This document shows positions 1 through 6,181 of a stretch of DNA of 7,158 bases, piece by piece. Below the pieces are notes generated by a model. It ran no database searches. It was not told the DNA's origin and worked only from the letters and a program-made list of their open reading frames with translations. The first letter of the stretch is position 1. Each line of letters begins with the position of its first letter. This stretch comes from Desulfobacteraceae bacterium. Lineage in GTDB: Bacteria > Desulfobacterota > DSM-4660 > Desulfatiglandales > Desulfatiglandaceae. The position numbers and the translations under genes are program-made. The stretch spans positions 1-7,158 of the forward strand of contig DSCZ01000318.1 in NCBI GenBank assembly GCA_011048855.1. Reading direction: 5' to 3'.

Positions 1-152
1 ACCTGTAATCGTCTGAAAGCTTCTCTCACCGGCGTTCTGCTAACGGATAGTTTCTTTGCAAAATCGAGCTCGTTCAATTTTTCTCCGGGGCTTAATTCCC
101 CGTAGATTATGGCTTTTTTAAGTTGATTGTAGATTTCTTCCTGTAATGACAT
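1..152 (-). CDS. GntR-family transcriptional regulator, N-terminal part (runs off left edge)
   Basis: Reading leftward from an ATG at 152-150, 50 codons stay open to the window edge. They encode a GntR winged-helix DNA-binding domain. It opens MSLQEEIYNQLKKAIIYGEL, has the turn SPGEKLNE at about residues 21-28, and contains the recognition-helix signature SRTPVREAFRRLQ at about residues 38-50, which is typical of the FadR/FCD branch. A GAGG lies 10 nt upstream of the ATG, and the first residues align with the usual family start. The effector domain is outside the window, so FCD versus another C-terminal class cannot be decided. The gene is divergent from the catabolic operon starting at 512, the usual arrangement for a local repressor. 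The palindromes at 304-343 are its likely operator (inference). No convincing promoter of its own was seen. Confidence 0.9.
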   Translation of the reverse strand, partial: MSLQEEIYNQLKKAIIYGELSPGEKLNELDFAKKLSVSRTPVREAFRRLQ

Positions 153-198
153 ATGGAGTCTGCCTCATAAAGTGCCTAAAGCATATTTAGTTCGTTCC

Positions 199-217
199 CA
201 TCCGGTATTTCCGGATG
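199..217. repeat. 19-nt palindromic repeat, copy 1 (hairpin)
   Basis: The sequence CATCCGGTATTTCCGGATG forms a perfect 7-bp stem with a TATTT loop. Allowing a two-base bulge, an outer GTTC/GAAC pair (194-197 and 217-220) extends it. The identical 19 nt occurs in reverse orientation at 6186-6204, inside the spacer before the permease gene. Copy 1 sits 47 bp upstream of the gntR-type start, so it would be in that gene's promoter or leader. It could be an operator, an mRNA hairpin or a dispersed genomic repeat. Confidence 0.7.
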
Positions 218-291
218 AACACTGTTTAATTTTTCAACCATGCGACGGTGATACTTTATAATCTATCGTCCAAAAAACCTACAGATTTTTC

Positions 292-320
292 TTGACACAG
301 GCTGTTGTGAAGCATACAAC
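292..320 (+). promoter_or_regulatory. candidate sigma70-type promoter of the catabolic operon
   Basis: A perfect -35 box TTGACA (292-297) is followed after 17 bp by TACAAC (315-320), which matches four of six positions of the -10 consensus. Transcription would start near 327 and read toward the dehydrogenase gene at 512. The -10 box is embedded in the ATACAAC half-site of the operator cluster, which suits repression by the divergent GntR regulator. It is predicted from sequence only. Confidence 0.6.
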
Positions 321-343
321 ATACCATACAAGGTTGTATACAA
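304..343. promoter_or_regulatory. candidate GntR operator cluster (TTGTATACAA-type palindromes)
   Basis: Several related half-sites crowd over the -10 box and likely start point. TTGTATACAA (334-343) is a perfect 10-bp palindrome. ATACAA-GG-TTGTAT (326-339) is a perfect inverted repeat overlapping it. GTTGT (304-308) and ACAAC (316-320) form a third, looser pair, and ATACAAC (314-320) mirrors GTTGTAT (333-339). TTGT/ACAA dyads with a short A/T-rich centre resemble operators of FadR/FCD-type GntR proteins. Binding by the adjacent regulator is inferred from position and symmetry. Confidence 0.55.
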
Positions 344-385
344 AAAAAAATGCAATTATACGACCGGCCAACATGATCCTTTGAT

Positions 386-407
386 ACGAACGTACTCAGG
401 TACTCGT
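386..407 (+). repeat. small hairpin with direct repeat in the operon leader
   Basis: GTACTC occurs twice, at 392-397 and 400-405. GTAC-TCAG-GTAC (392-403) can fold, and the outer ACGA (386-389) pairs with TCGT (404-407) across a two-base bulge. The predicted stem is short and its function is unknown. Confidence 0.3.
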
Positions 408-446
408 CGAATTTTTGAATTTCTTCGTCTTGTTTAGGAAAGAGGG

Positions 447-515
447 ATGATCTCGTCCCTGTTGCTTCTATCGCAAAAGAAAAATCACATGAATTCCGGA
501 GGTAAAAAGGCATGA
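447..515 (+). CDS. possible 22-aa leader peptide overlapping the dehydrogenase start
   Basis: An ATG at 447, preceded by AGGA (436-439) at 7-nt spacing, opens a 22-codon frame. It begins MISSLLLLSQ and ends in a TGA at 513-515. That stop overlaps the ATG of the dehydrogenase gene (512-514) as ATGA, the classic geometry for translational coupling. The peptide has four consecutive leucines followed by a lysine-rich, polar tail, and resembles no family I recognise. The downstream gene has its own strong GGAGG inside this ORF. It could be a regulatory uORF, or chance in a long leader. Confidence 0.25.
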   Translation: MISSLLLLSQKKNHMNSGGKKA

Positions 516-1297
516 GCGAAAGCTGTTGGGATCTCCCATCGTGGGAACTTCATGGAAAAGCCGCGGTAGTAACCGGTGCCGGTCAGGGCATAGGAAAGTG
601 GATAGCGACGGGTCTTGCAGCTGCAGGGGCGGATGTGTGCGTTGCTGACATCAATGCCGACACGGCGGAGGAGACATCCAGAGAAATTGAGAGGATGGGG
701 CACAAGTCAACCTTCGTGAAGGTGGACGCAGGAGACATCGAGTCAGTAAATCAGCTGATGGAATCGGCTGTGGATTCCTTCGGACGCCTGGACATAGTGG
801 TAAACAATGCAGGGGTGAACGTTCACAAACCCGCGGTCGAAGTGAGCGGCGATGACTTTGATTTCGTCGTGCGTGTGAATTCAAAGGGTGTTTATTTCTG
901 CTGCCAGGCTGCGGCCAGGATTATGATTCCTTCGGGAAAAGGCAAAATAATCAACACGGCTTCTGCTGCAGGCTTTCTCGTGAGGTCCGGTGTTCCAAAC
1001 TCTGTTTACGCCATGACAAAAGGTGGTATTGTAATGCTCACCAAGGCTTTCGCGGAGGAGTGGTCAGGGTACAACATCAATGTGAACGCCGTGGCGCCCG
1101 GATATATGGCCACACCCCTGGTGGCTGACAGGTTGAAAGACCCCAAGGTTTACCAGAGCATTATCGAGTCAACGCCACTCAAGAGAGTCGGACAGGCCAA
1201 TGACCTTATAGGTGCCTTCGTTTTTCTTGCATCCGATGCTTCGGACTTCATTACCGGGCAAACTATCTGTGTCGACGGAGGCCGGACTATTCTCTGA
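512..1297 (+). CDS. short-chain dehydrogenase/reductase (classical SDR, NAD-type)
   Basis: This 261-residue protein has the full classical SDR pattern. The dinucleotide-binding TGAGQGIG is at 21-28, and the acidic D46 ending beta-2 favours NAD(H) over NADP(H). NNAG is at 98-101, N123 is the structural/catalytic asparagine, S151 lies in the NTASAAG segment, and YAMTK at 166-170 gives catalytic Y166 and K170. The motif APGYMATPL follows, and the C-terminus GQTICVDGG is typical. The serine-to-tyrosine gap is 15 residues rather than the common 13, so the substrate loop is slightly longer. A GGAGG at 498-502 lies 9 nt before the ATG. The protein is cytoplasmic and probably oxidises a hydroxyacyl-CoA or secondary alcohol to a ketone. 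Its place ahead of an acyl-CoA ligase and an acyl-CoA dehydrogenase recalls BadH-like hydroxy-cyclohexanecarboxyl-CoA dehydrogenases. General gluconate/sugar dehydrogenases have the same signature, so the substrate is not assigned. Confidence 0.93.
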   Translation: MSESCWDLPSWELHGKAAVVTGAGQGIGKWIATGLAAAGADVCVADINADTAEETSREIERMGHKSTFVKVDAGDIESVNQLMESAVDSFGRLDIVVNNAGVNVHKPAVEVSGDDFDFVVRVNSKGVYFCCQAAARIMIPSGKGKIINTASAAGFLVRSGVPNSVYAMTKGGIVMLTKAFAEEWSGYNINVNAVAPGYMATPLVADRLKDPKVYQSIIESTPLKRVGQANDLIGAFVFLASDASDFITGQTICVDGGRTIL

Positions 1298-1314
1298 ATT
1301 CGAGGGAGTACGAC

Positions 1315-2811
1315 ATGGACTTGATTGAATTCCTGAAGACCAGGGCGGACGCCTATGGTAAAAAGGTTTTGCTTCTGGATCGAAAAAGAACCGTTACATA
1401 CCGTGAATTCGATTCAGTGACCGACAACATCGCATATGGGTTGGAAAAGCTTGGGATAGGACCCGGAGACCATGTGGCGGTGATGCACCCGAACGATATT
1501 GAGGTTCTCTGCAGTTATTATGGAATCATTAAGGCGGGTGCGGTGGTGATTCCTGTGAATACAATTTATACGCCAAGGGAAATTGAATTCATCCTCTCCA
1601 ATTCAGATGCTAAAGCCCTCATAGTCCATGAAAATCTCGTTTCAACAGTTCGAAAAATCCATGGTGATGTTCCTGCCTTTGGCAATATGATAGTCAGGAC
1701 TTCCCATGGGACGGTTGAAGAGAGCCTCGTGTATCTTCTAGGGACTGCTCTAAAAGAATGTCCTGCTAAAAAAATGGAGGCCGATGATCCGGCGATTATT
1801 TTTTATACGTCCGGAACGACCGGCAAACCAAAAGGAGTCGTATTAACCCACAGAAATTTTTGCTTCGGTGGTCCCAACATAGCCCAGAATTATGGATTGA
1901 GGGAAGGCGACCGAACCCTTGCGGTGCTTCCCATGGTACATGTGTTCAGCGTCGCAAGCCCTTTTTTCGGGAGTCTCAGCTCTGGAGGATCCATCGTTGT
2001 CCTGAATAAGTTCAAGACGGACTATGTGCTGGAAGCCATCCAGGCTCACGGGGTGACATGGTTTCCCGGAGTACCTACCATGTTCACATATCTCCTGAAC
2101 GATCTGGGAGACAACCATGATGTATCATCCCTGAGGATGGGGCTTTCCGGGGGCGCATCCCTGCCCGTGGAAGTCCTGAAGAAATGGGAAGAAAGGTTCG
2201 AAGCTTCGATTATAGAGGTATATGGCCTTACCGAGTCGACCGGGCTGGTTACGGCAAATCCGGTCTATGGGATTCGGAAGCCCGGGTCCATAGGGATTAC
2301 GGTTTCAGGGGTTCAGGCGAGGCTGGTCGACTCCGACGACAGAGATGTAGCGGGCGGCGAAATCGGGCACCTGATATTCAAAGGGCCGAACGCAACTAAA
2401 GAATATTATAAGCTCCCGGAGGAAACAAATACAAAGATAAGGGATGGATGGATATACACGGGGGATCATGCCTACAGGGATGAAGAAGGATATTTTTATA
2501 TCGCCGGTCGGGAAAAGGAGCTCATTATTTCAGGAGGATACAATATTTACCCCAGAGAGATAGAAGAGGTGCTGCACCGGTATCCCGGTGTGAACGAGGC
2601 GGCCGTAATCGGGGTGAGCGACCCCGTAAAGGGGGAAATCCCCAAGGCTTTCGTGAGCGTCATAAAGGGTATGGTCATAGAGGAAAAGGATTTAGAGGAA
2701 TACTGTAAAAGCAACCTGGCACCCTATAAGCGCCCGAGAATCGTCTTCATGGAGGAGCTTCCCAAAAACACCACCGGCAAAATCATGAAAAAGGAACTTC
2801 CTACCGATTGA
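1315..2811 (+). CDS. AMP-forming acyl-CoA synthetase (fatty/aromatic/alicyclic acid CoA ligase)
   Basis: This 498-residue ANL-superfamily enzyme should convert a carboxylic acid, ATP and CoA to an acyl-CoA through an acyl-adenylate. The motifs appear in order: P-loop YTSGTTGKPKG at 164-174, VYGLTES ending at residue 308, YTGD at 381-384 (ATP ribose binding), the hinge region GREKELIISGGYNIYP around R399-P413, and the PKNTTGKI segment with catalytic lysine K489. All key residues are intact. At 498 residues it is compact, like many medium-chain or ring-acid ligases and shorter than classical FadD. GAGGGAG lies 6 nt before the ATG, only 17 nt after the dehydrogenase stop, so the two genes are surely co-transcribed. 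It would activate the acid delivered by the downstream TRAP system. Chain length or ring preference cannot be read from sequence alone. Confidence 0.93.
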   Translation: MDLIEFLKTRADAYGKKVLLLDRKRTVTYREFDSVTDNIAYGLEKLGIGPGDHVAVMHPNDIEVLCSYYGIIKAGAVVIPVNTIYTPREIEFILSNSDAKALIVHENLVSTVRKIHGDVPAFGNMIVRTSHGTVEESLVYLLGTALKECPAKKMEADDPAIIFYTSGTTGKPKGVVLTHRNFCFGGPNIAQNYGLREGDRTLAVLPMVHVFSVASPFFGSLSSGGSIVVLNKFKTDYVLEAIQAHGVTWFPGVPTMFTYLLNDLGDNHDVSSLRMGLSGGASLPVEVLKKWEERFEASIIEVYGLTESTGLVTANPVYGIRKPGSIGITVSGVQARLVDSDDRDVAGGEIGHLIFKGPNATKEYYKLPEETNTKIRDGWIYTGDHAYRDEEGYFYIAGREKELIISGGYNIYPREIEEVLHRYPGVNEAAVIGVSDPVKGEIPKAFVSVIKGMVIEEKDLEEYCKSNLAPYKRPRIVFMEELPKNTTGKIMKKELPTD

Positions 2812-2824
2812 ACGCTACAAAAAA

Positions 2825-2829
2825 GGAGG
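2825..2829 (+). promoter_or_regulatory. Shine-Dalgarno site deciding the acyl-CoA dehydrogenase start
   Basis: GGAGG, preceded by an A-run, lies 1 nt before an ATG at 2831 and 7 nt before the in-frame ATG at 2837. The first spacing is too tight for normal initiation, so 2837 is the preferred start. Confidence 0.7.
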
Positions 2830-2836
2830 CATGACC

Positions 2837-3973
2837 ATGGACTCGATGCTGTCGCAAACCCAGCGGGAATTCAAGGAATACTGCAGGAAATTCGCGCAGG
2901 AAAAGGTGATGCCCGTGGCCGAGGAATTCGGGGAGACCGACGACATACCTGAACAACTCATCGAAGAAATGGCTCAAGCCGGTTTTTTCAAGCTGCTTGT
3001 GCCGGAAGAAATGGGGGGAGGAGGCGCAAAAGCCACACCTATATGCCTGGCAAGAGAGCAGCTCGCAGGCGCCTACTGTCCGGCGGATGTAACTCTTGCG
3101 ATGCAGGGTCTTGGAAGCTACCCTATTTTTCTGGCAGGAAACTCGGATCAGAAAGAAAAGTATCTTGGAAGAATCGGCCGGGGAGAGATCCTAACAACTT
3201 ATGCTCTTACAGAACCAGGTGCCGGCAGCGATGTGAACGGAATGAAAAGCACCGCTGTGGAGAGTTCCGACGGCTACGTTTTGAACGGTGAGAAAGTTTT
3301 CATCTCCAACGGTCACGCCGCCCATATAGTTGTTGCATTTGTCAAGACGCCTTCCGAGGAGAATCCCCGGGGCATGACTTGCTTTGTGCTTGAAAAGGGA
3401 ATGCCTGGCTTCGAAGTGACGGAGAGGCTCAAGGTGCTCGCCCCGCATGATCTTGTGAGATTAGAGTTCGACCAATGCAGAGTTCCCCGTGAGAACATGG
3501 TGGGTCGCGTTGGTGAGGGATTCAAGATTGCCATGAAAACCCTTGAGGTATTCCGGATGAGTGTCGGAGCGGCTGCCCTGGGTATTGCTCAGAAGGCATT
3601 TGATGTCGCGCTGGCCTATTCGAAAAAAAGAAAACAATTCGGAAGTGCCCTCGGCGATTTTCAGGCCACCCGGATCAAGCTGGCGGAAATGGCTACAGAG
3701 CTTGAAGCCTCAAGGGCGCTCGTTTACAGGGCTGCCCTGGCCAAGGATTCAGGAGGGATGAATGTGGCCATGAGCGCATCCATGGCCAAACTTTATGCCA
3801 CCGAGGCAGCTTTTCGCATCGTGGATCAGGCGGTTCAGATTCATGGCGGTGTGGGCGTCCTCCAAGGCGCGGTCGTTGAAAGGCTCTACCGGGAAATAAG
3901 AGCCATGCGTATTTACGAGGGAACATCGGAAATCCAAAAGCTGATCATCGCAAACACCCTGATGAAGCAATAA
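2837..3973 (+). CDS. acyl-CoA dehydrogenase (FAD-dependent)
   Basis: This 378-residue flavoprotein should oxidise an acyl-CoA to the alpha,beta-enoyl-CoA and pass electrons to ETF. An N-terminal alpha-helical domain is followed by the first family signature YALTEPGAGSD at 122-132 (FAD/acyl-CoA contacts) and NGEKVFISNG in the beta domain. In the C-terminal domain, RKQFG is at 265-269 and QIHGGVG ends at G340. IYEGTSEIQ follows, with E361 in the place of the catalytic base of short/medium-chain and short-branched enzymes, so it should be active. The GGVGV segment replaces the commoner GGYG(Y/F), which may affect the acyl pocket. The start at 2837 is chosen on SD spacing; an in-frame ATG at 2831 would add two residues. 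The gene lies 25 nt after the CoA ligase, consistent with acting on its product. No etfAB is visible. Saturated, branched or alicyclic acyl-CoAs (AliB-like) are all possible substrates. Confidence 0.94.
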   Translation: MDSMLSQTQREFKEYCRKFAQEKVMPVAEEFGETDDIPEQLIEEMAQAGFFKLLVPEEMGGGGAKATPICLAREQLAGAYCPADVTLAMQGLGSYPIFLAGNSDQKEKYLGRIGRGEILTTYALTEPGAGSDVNGMKSTAVESSDGYVLNGEKVFISNGHAAHIVVAFVKTPSEENPRGMTCFVLEKGMPGFEVTERLKVLAPHDLVRLEFDQCRVPRENMVGRVGEGFKIAMKTLEVFRMSVGAAALGIAQKAFDVALAYSKKRKQFGSALGDFQATRIKLAEMATELEASRALVYRAALAKDSGGMNVAMSASMAKLYATEAAFRIVDQAVQIHGGVGVLQGAVVERLYREIRAMRIYEGTSEIQKLIIANTLMKQ

Positions 3974-4057
3974 AGGAAACTGGTGAGAATTAGAAGTTGT
4001 TTGATCATATAAGTTTTCGACAAACTGGGCGTCCATAAACAGAAAGGAGAAAGGCCG

Positions 4058-4858
4058 ATGCCGAATAAATTTGTGGAGGATCTACTGGAAAAGGGGAGAG
4101 TTTTCGATCTCGGGCAACAGATTTTTCCGGGCATGCCGCATCATCCGAATCAGCCTCCTTTCGGATACACCCTTCTCAAAAAGCACGGGGACATTACCCT
4201 GGAGGAAAAAAAGATCAGCTTTTGCAACGACATATTCATGATGGGGGGACATACCGGGACCCATCTCGACGCCGTGTCGCATGTGGCCTGCAACAACAGG
4301 GTGTTCAAAGACCGCGACATCTCAAATGATCAAGACTATCAAAACGGTCTGGGGATAGGATCCATAGATGCCACCGGCCCGATAGTCAAAAGAGGGGTGT
4401 TGCTGGACATCCCTGCCAGTGTGGGGCTGGAAGTGCTGCCGCATGATTTCGGGATCGGTGAAAACGAATTGAAAAACGCTGCGGACAAGGAAGGAGTGTC
4501 GCCGGGGAAGGGGGACGTGGTTCTGATAAGGACTGGCTGGATCCAATTCTGGGATGACAGGAAGAAATATTTGTCCATAGACAAAGGTGTTCCCGGGGTC
4601 GTGGAAGATGGAGCGAGATACCTGGCCTCTTTAAAGGTAGCCTTCACCGGCACTGATACGACTGCCTACGAAAAGGTGCCACCCCATTACCTTCCATGTC
4701 ATGTAATTCTCCTGATGGAAAATGGGATACAAATAATGGAAATGCTTAATTTAGAGGAGTTGTCAAAAGAAAAAATATATGAATTTCTATTTATAGCTCT
4801 CCCACTAAAAATACGTGGTGGTTCCGGTTCACCAATACGACCCATCGCAATAGCATGA
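4058..4858 (+). CDS. cyclase-family metal-dependent hydrolase (KynB/isatin hydrolase superfamily)
   Basis: This 266-residue protein carries the superfamily's HxGTHxDxxxH motif as HTGTHLDAVSH at 65-75. H65, H69 and D71 are expected metal ligands and H75 is an active-site histidine. GDVVLIRTGW lies in the middle. H215 (in CHVILL) and E228 (in IQIMEML) match the second metal-binding pair of bacterial kynurenine formamidases. The C-terminus LPLKIRGGSGSPIRPIAIA is the usual family ending, so the gene is complete. Known members hydrolyse N-formylkynurenine, isatin and related cyclic or amide substrates with Zn or Mn. No kynurenine-pathway gene is nearby, so the role here is probably ring opening or amide/ester hydrolysis in the operon's pathway (inference). 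The start has AAAGGAGA about 7 nt upstream. There is an 84-nt gap from the preceding gene. Codons around 4731-4800 are unusually AT-rich (16 G/C in 70 bases). Confidence 0.88.
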   Translation: MPNKFVEDLLEKGRVFDLGQQIFPGMPHHPNQPPFGYTLLKKHGDITLEEKKISFCNDIFMMGGHTGTHLDAVSHVACNNRVFKDRDISNDQDYQNGLGIGSIDATGPIVKRGVLLDIPASVGLEVLPHDFGIGENELKNAADKEGVSPGKGDVVLIRTGWIQFWDDRKKYLSIDKGVPGVVEDGARYLASLKVAFTGTDTTAYEKVPPHYLPCHVILLMENGIQIMEMLNLEELSKEKIYEFLFIALPLKIRGGSGSPIRPIAIA

Positions 4859-4869
4859 TGAAGAGAAGG

Positions 4870-4897
4870 TTCATCCTGCCTTTCTGGGGTGGATGAA
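4870..4897 (+). terminator. weak hairpin just after the cyclase-family gene
   Basis: TTCATCC (4870-4876) and GGATGAA (4891-4897) form a 7-bp stem around a 14-nt loop, starting 11 bases past the stop. No T-run follows, so it is unlikely to be a strong intrinsic terminator. It may protect the upstream mRNA 3' end or slow polymerase before the transport genes. Confidence 0.3.
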
Positions 4898-4962
4898 GGC
4901 GGCATGCAGGCGGTGATTCAACGCCGACACTAATGGTTGAAGGTCGAAGATGGGCAGCACGA

Positions 4963-5008
4963 TTAGAGAACGAAGTGTTTTTTCGTATCCAACCGTTTCG
5001 TTCTCTAA
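4963..5008. repeat. 12-bp perfect inverted repeat upstream of the TAXI binding-protein gene
   Basis: TTAGAGAACGAA (4963-4974) and TTCGTTCTCTAA (4997-5008) are exact reverse complements separated by 22 nt, ending 36 bases before the ATG at 5045. The inner bases can add two G·U pairs and one G-C. The separation suits either an RNA stem-loop or a dyad operator with arms about three helical turns apart centre to centre. A T6 run is inside the loop rather than after the stem, so it is not a standard terminator. It may separately control expression of the transport genes. Confidence 0.6.
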
Positions 5009-5028
5009 GATCATCGACAACCCTAACA

Positions 5029-5036
5029 AGGAGAGG
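5029..5036 (+). promoter_or_regulatory. Shine-Dalgarno site deciding the TAXI binding-protein start
   Basis: AAGGAGAG followed by GTGAT resembles an extended anti-SD complement. It overlaps a possible GTG start at 5036, which is therefore unlikely. AAGGAG is 10 nt from the ATG at 5045 and 13 nt from the adjacent in-frame ATG at 5048. Confidence 0.6.
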
Positions 5037-5044
5037 TGATTGCT

Positions 5045-6067
5045 ATGATGAATGAAAAGTCGAGTTTACGGACATGGAGCAAATCGTTTACCAGGCGCGA
5101 ATTCATTAAACACACAGCAGTGGGCATCGCGGCCACCGGGGTTGTAGCCGGGGTGCCTGGGATTTCTTTCGGGGCAAAGGTGAAACAATACACCTTCGGA
5201 TCTGCGAGCGCATCGGGATCATGGTATCCGCTGTCTGTCGCCATGTCGAAGATGATAAGCGAAAATGTCCCTGGATACCATGTTACCGGCGTTGTAACAC
5301 CGGGAGCCTCACGAGAAAACATCCTTCGAATCGACCGAGATGAAATGGAATTGGGCTGGTCCCTCGCCAACACCCTCTACCAGGGCTACAACGGCATGGA
5401 GCCATTTAACAAAAAAATGGGCGTGCTGGGTTGGTTTTCGGCCTATCCAGCAATCATCCATGTGGCGGCGCGCAAAGGAAGCGGCATCAAGACGATTGCG
5501 GACATGAAAGGAAAGGTTGTTGCTACCGGCACCCCGGGTTCGCAGACCAATATCGATAACGAAAAAGTCCTGTTCCCGGCCCACGGTCTTACCCCCGAGA
5601 AAGACTTCAAGGTGGAGCGCATACGTTTTCCCGAAGCCGTGCAGAAAATGATCGATGGTCATATCGATGCCTGCGCTTACTATATGGGAGCAGGAGTTCC
5701 AGGCTTTGTCCAGATGGCGGAATCCACTGATGTTGTCTTTATTCCCATCGACGACGGCGCTATCGGTAAAATCAGGGAACTGGATCCGACTCTTTACGCC
5801 GATGATTTGCCTGCTGGAACTTACAAGGGGCAGAAAGATCCTGTTGCCGCGGTTCACATGGCCTATACCTTGTGCTGCGGAGCCGGTCTCGCCGAAGACT
5901 TCATGTACGGAGCCACAAAGGCGGTGTGGGAGAATTATGATTTTATTTGCAACGCCAGCGCGGTATTCAGGCGTTCGAGGATAGAAAACGTATTCAAGGG
6001 CATGCCCGTTCCAGTGCACCCTGGCGCGGTCAAATACTTCGCAGAAAGGGGGGTTGCCAAAGGGTAG
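5045..6067 (+). CDS. TAXI-family TRAP transporter solute-binding protein, Tat-exported
   Basis: This 340-residue periplasmic receptor should capture a carboxylate or related solute and deliver it to the fused TRAP permease encoded next. The N-terminus has a twin-arginine motif TRREFIK at 16-22, then the hydrophobic stretch AVGIAATGVVAGVPGI and a probable signal-peptidase site after SFGA (A44). The mature protein starts with YTFGSASASGSWYPLSVAMS, the TAXI counterpart of the usual TG-x-YYPLG opening. It continues with IADMKGKVVATGTPGSQTN (the family's conserved PGSGTE-like segment, here PGSQTN) and the VQKMIDGHIDACAYYMG helix typical of these receptors. The length is normal. ATG 5045 is preferred over GTG 5036 because the latter lies inside the SD site; ATG 5048 is also possible. 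The gene follows a 186-nt spacer with an inverted repeat. TAXI ligands are poorly characterised (glutamate is one known case), so the solute is unassigned. Confidence 0.92.
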   Translation: MMNEKSSLRTWSKSFTRREFIKHTAVGIAATGVVAGVPGISFGAKVKQYTFGSASASGSWYPLSVAMSKMISENVPGYHVTGVVTPGASRENILRIDRDEMELGWSLANTLYQGYNGMEPFNKKMGVLGWFSAYPAIIHVAARKGSGIKTIADMKGKVVATGTPGSQTNIDNEKVLFPAHGLTPEKDFKVERIRFPEAVQKMIDGHIDACAYYMGAGVPGFVQMAESTDVVFIPIDDGAIGKIRELDPTLYADDLPAGTYKGQKDPVAAVHMAYTLCCGAGLAEDFMYGATKAVWENYDFICNASAVFRRSRIENVFKGMPVPVHPGAVKYFAERGVAKG

Positions 6068-6094
6068 TCGTGAATAAAAAGCTCGAGTTGTAAA

Positions 6095-6126
6095 GCGGGT
6101 GTTTCCCAGTCAGAGGAAACACCCGC
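6095..6126 (+). terminator. strong 12-bp hairpin after the binding-protein gene
   Basis: GCGGGTGTTTCC (6095-6106) and GGAAACACCCGC (6115-6126) pair perfectly around an 8-nt loop, 27 bases past the stop. It is GC-rich but followed by CCCGGTGGCA rather than a T-tract. It therefore looks like a 3'-stabilising or partial-termination hairpin that would raise binding-protein mRNA over permease mRNA, as is common for transporters needing excess receptor. Confidence 0.6.
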
Positions 6127-6181
6127 CCCGGTGGCAGCAACGGCAGGCAGTAAGCCCGTGTTTTTGCCCTGATAGTGGGGG

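Larger units (their letters stand above)
153..511. other. divergent regulatory spacer between gntR-type gene and operon
   Basis: This 359-bp stretch has no long gene. Reading from left to right, it holds the 19-nt hairpin at 199-217, a TATAAT at 257-262 with only a poor -35 (TCAACC), and the main candidate promoter at 292-320. After that come an operator-like cluster at 304-343, an A-run at 342-350, a short hairpin with a GTACTC direct repeat at 386-407, and a possible 22-codon leader ORF at 447-515. The SD site GGAGG of the first operon gene is at 498-502. If transcription starts near 327, the leader is about 185 nt, long enough to carry post-transcriptional control. Confidence 0.6.

Noticed and set aside
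257..262. TATAAT as a second operon promoter
   Set aside because: The -10 is perfect but the hexamer 17 bp upstream (TCAACC) matches only three consensus bases. The TTGACA/TACAAC pair nearby is a better candidate.
256..513. 85-codon minus-strand frame in the divergent spacer
   Set aside because: It crosses the promoter/operator cluster and leader, has no recognisable domain, and overlaps the SD site of the dehydrogenase gene. The regulatory reading explains the region better.
2831..3973. Acyl-CoA dehydrogenase starting at the first ATG, 2831
   Set aside because: Only one base separates GGAGG from this ATG. The in-frame ATG at 2837 has a normal 7-nt spacing.
3974..4057. AGTTT/AAACT and GTTTG/CAAAC pairings in the spacer before the cyclase-family gene
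   Set aside because: Stems are only five A/T-rich base pairs and mutually exclusive. Nothing distinguishes them from chance.
4978..4983. T6 run as an intrinsic terminator for the metabolic genes
   Set aside because: No stem immediately precedes the T-run; it sits inside the loop of the 4963-5008 inverted repeat.
4933..5055. 40-codon plus-strand frame overlapping the receptor gene start
   Set aside because: No Shine-Dalgarno site precedes its ATG, its codons run through the 12-bp inverted repeat, and the product is arginine-rich with no family resemblance.
5309..6019. 236-codon open frame on the minus strand across the TAXI receptor gene
   Set aside because: It is antisense to a clearly conserved TAXI protein, its translation matches no family I recognise, and no ribosome site was evident. 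It is a shadow of the real gene.
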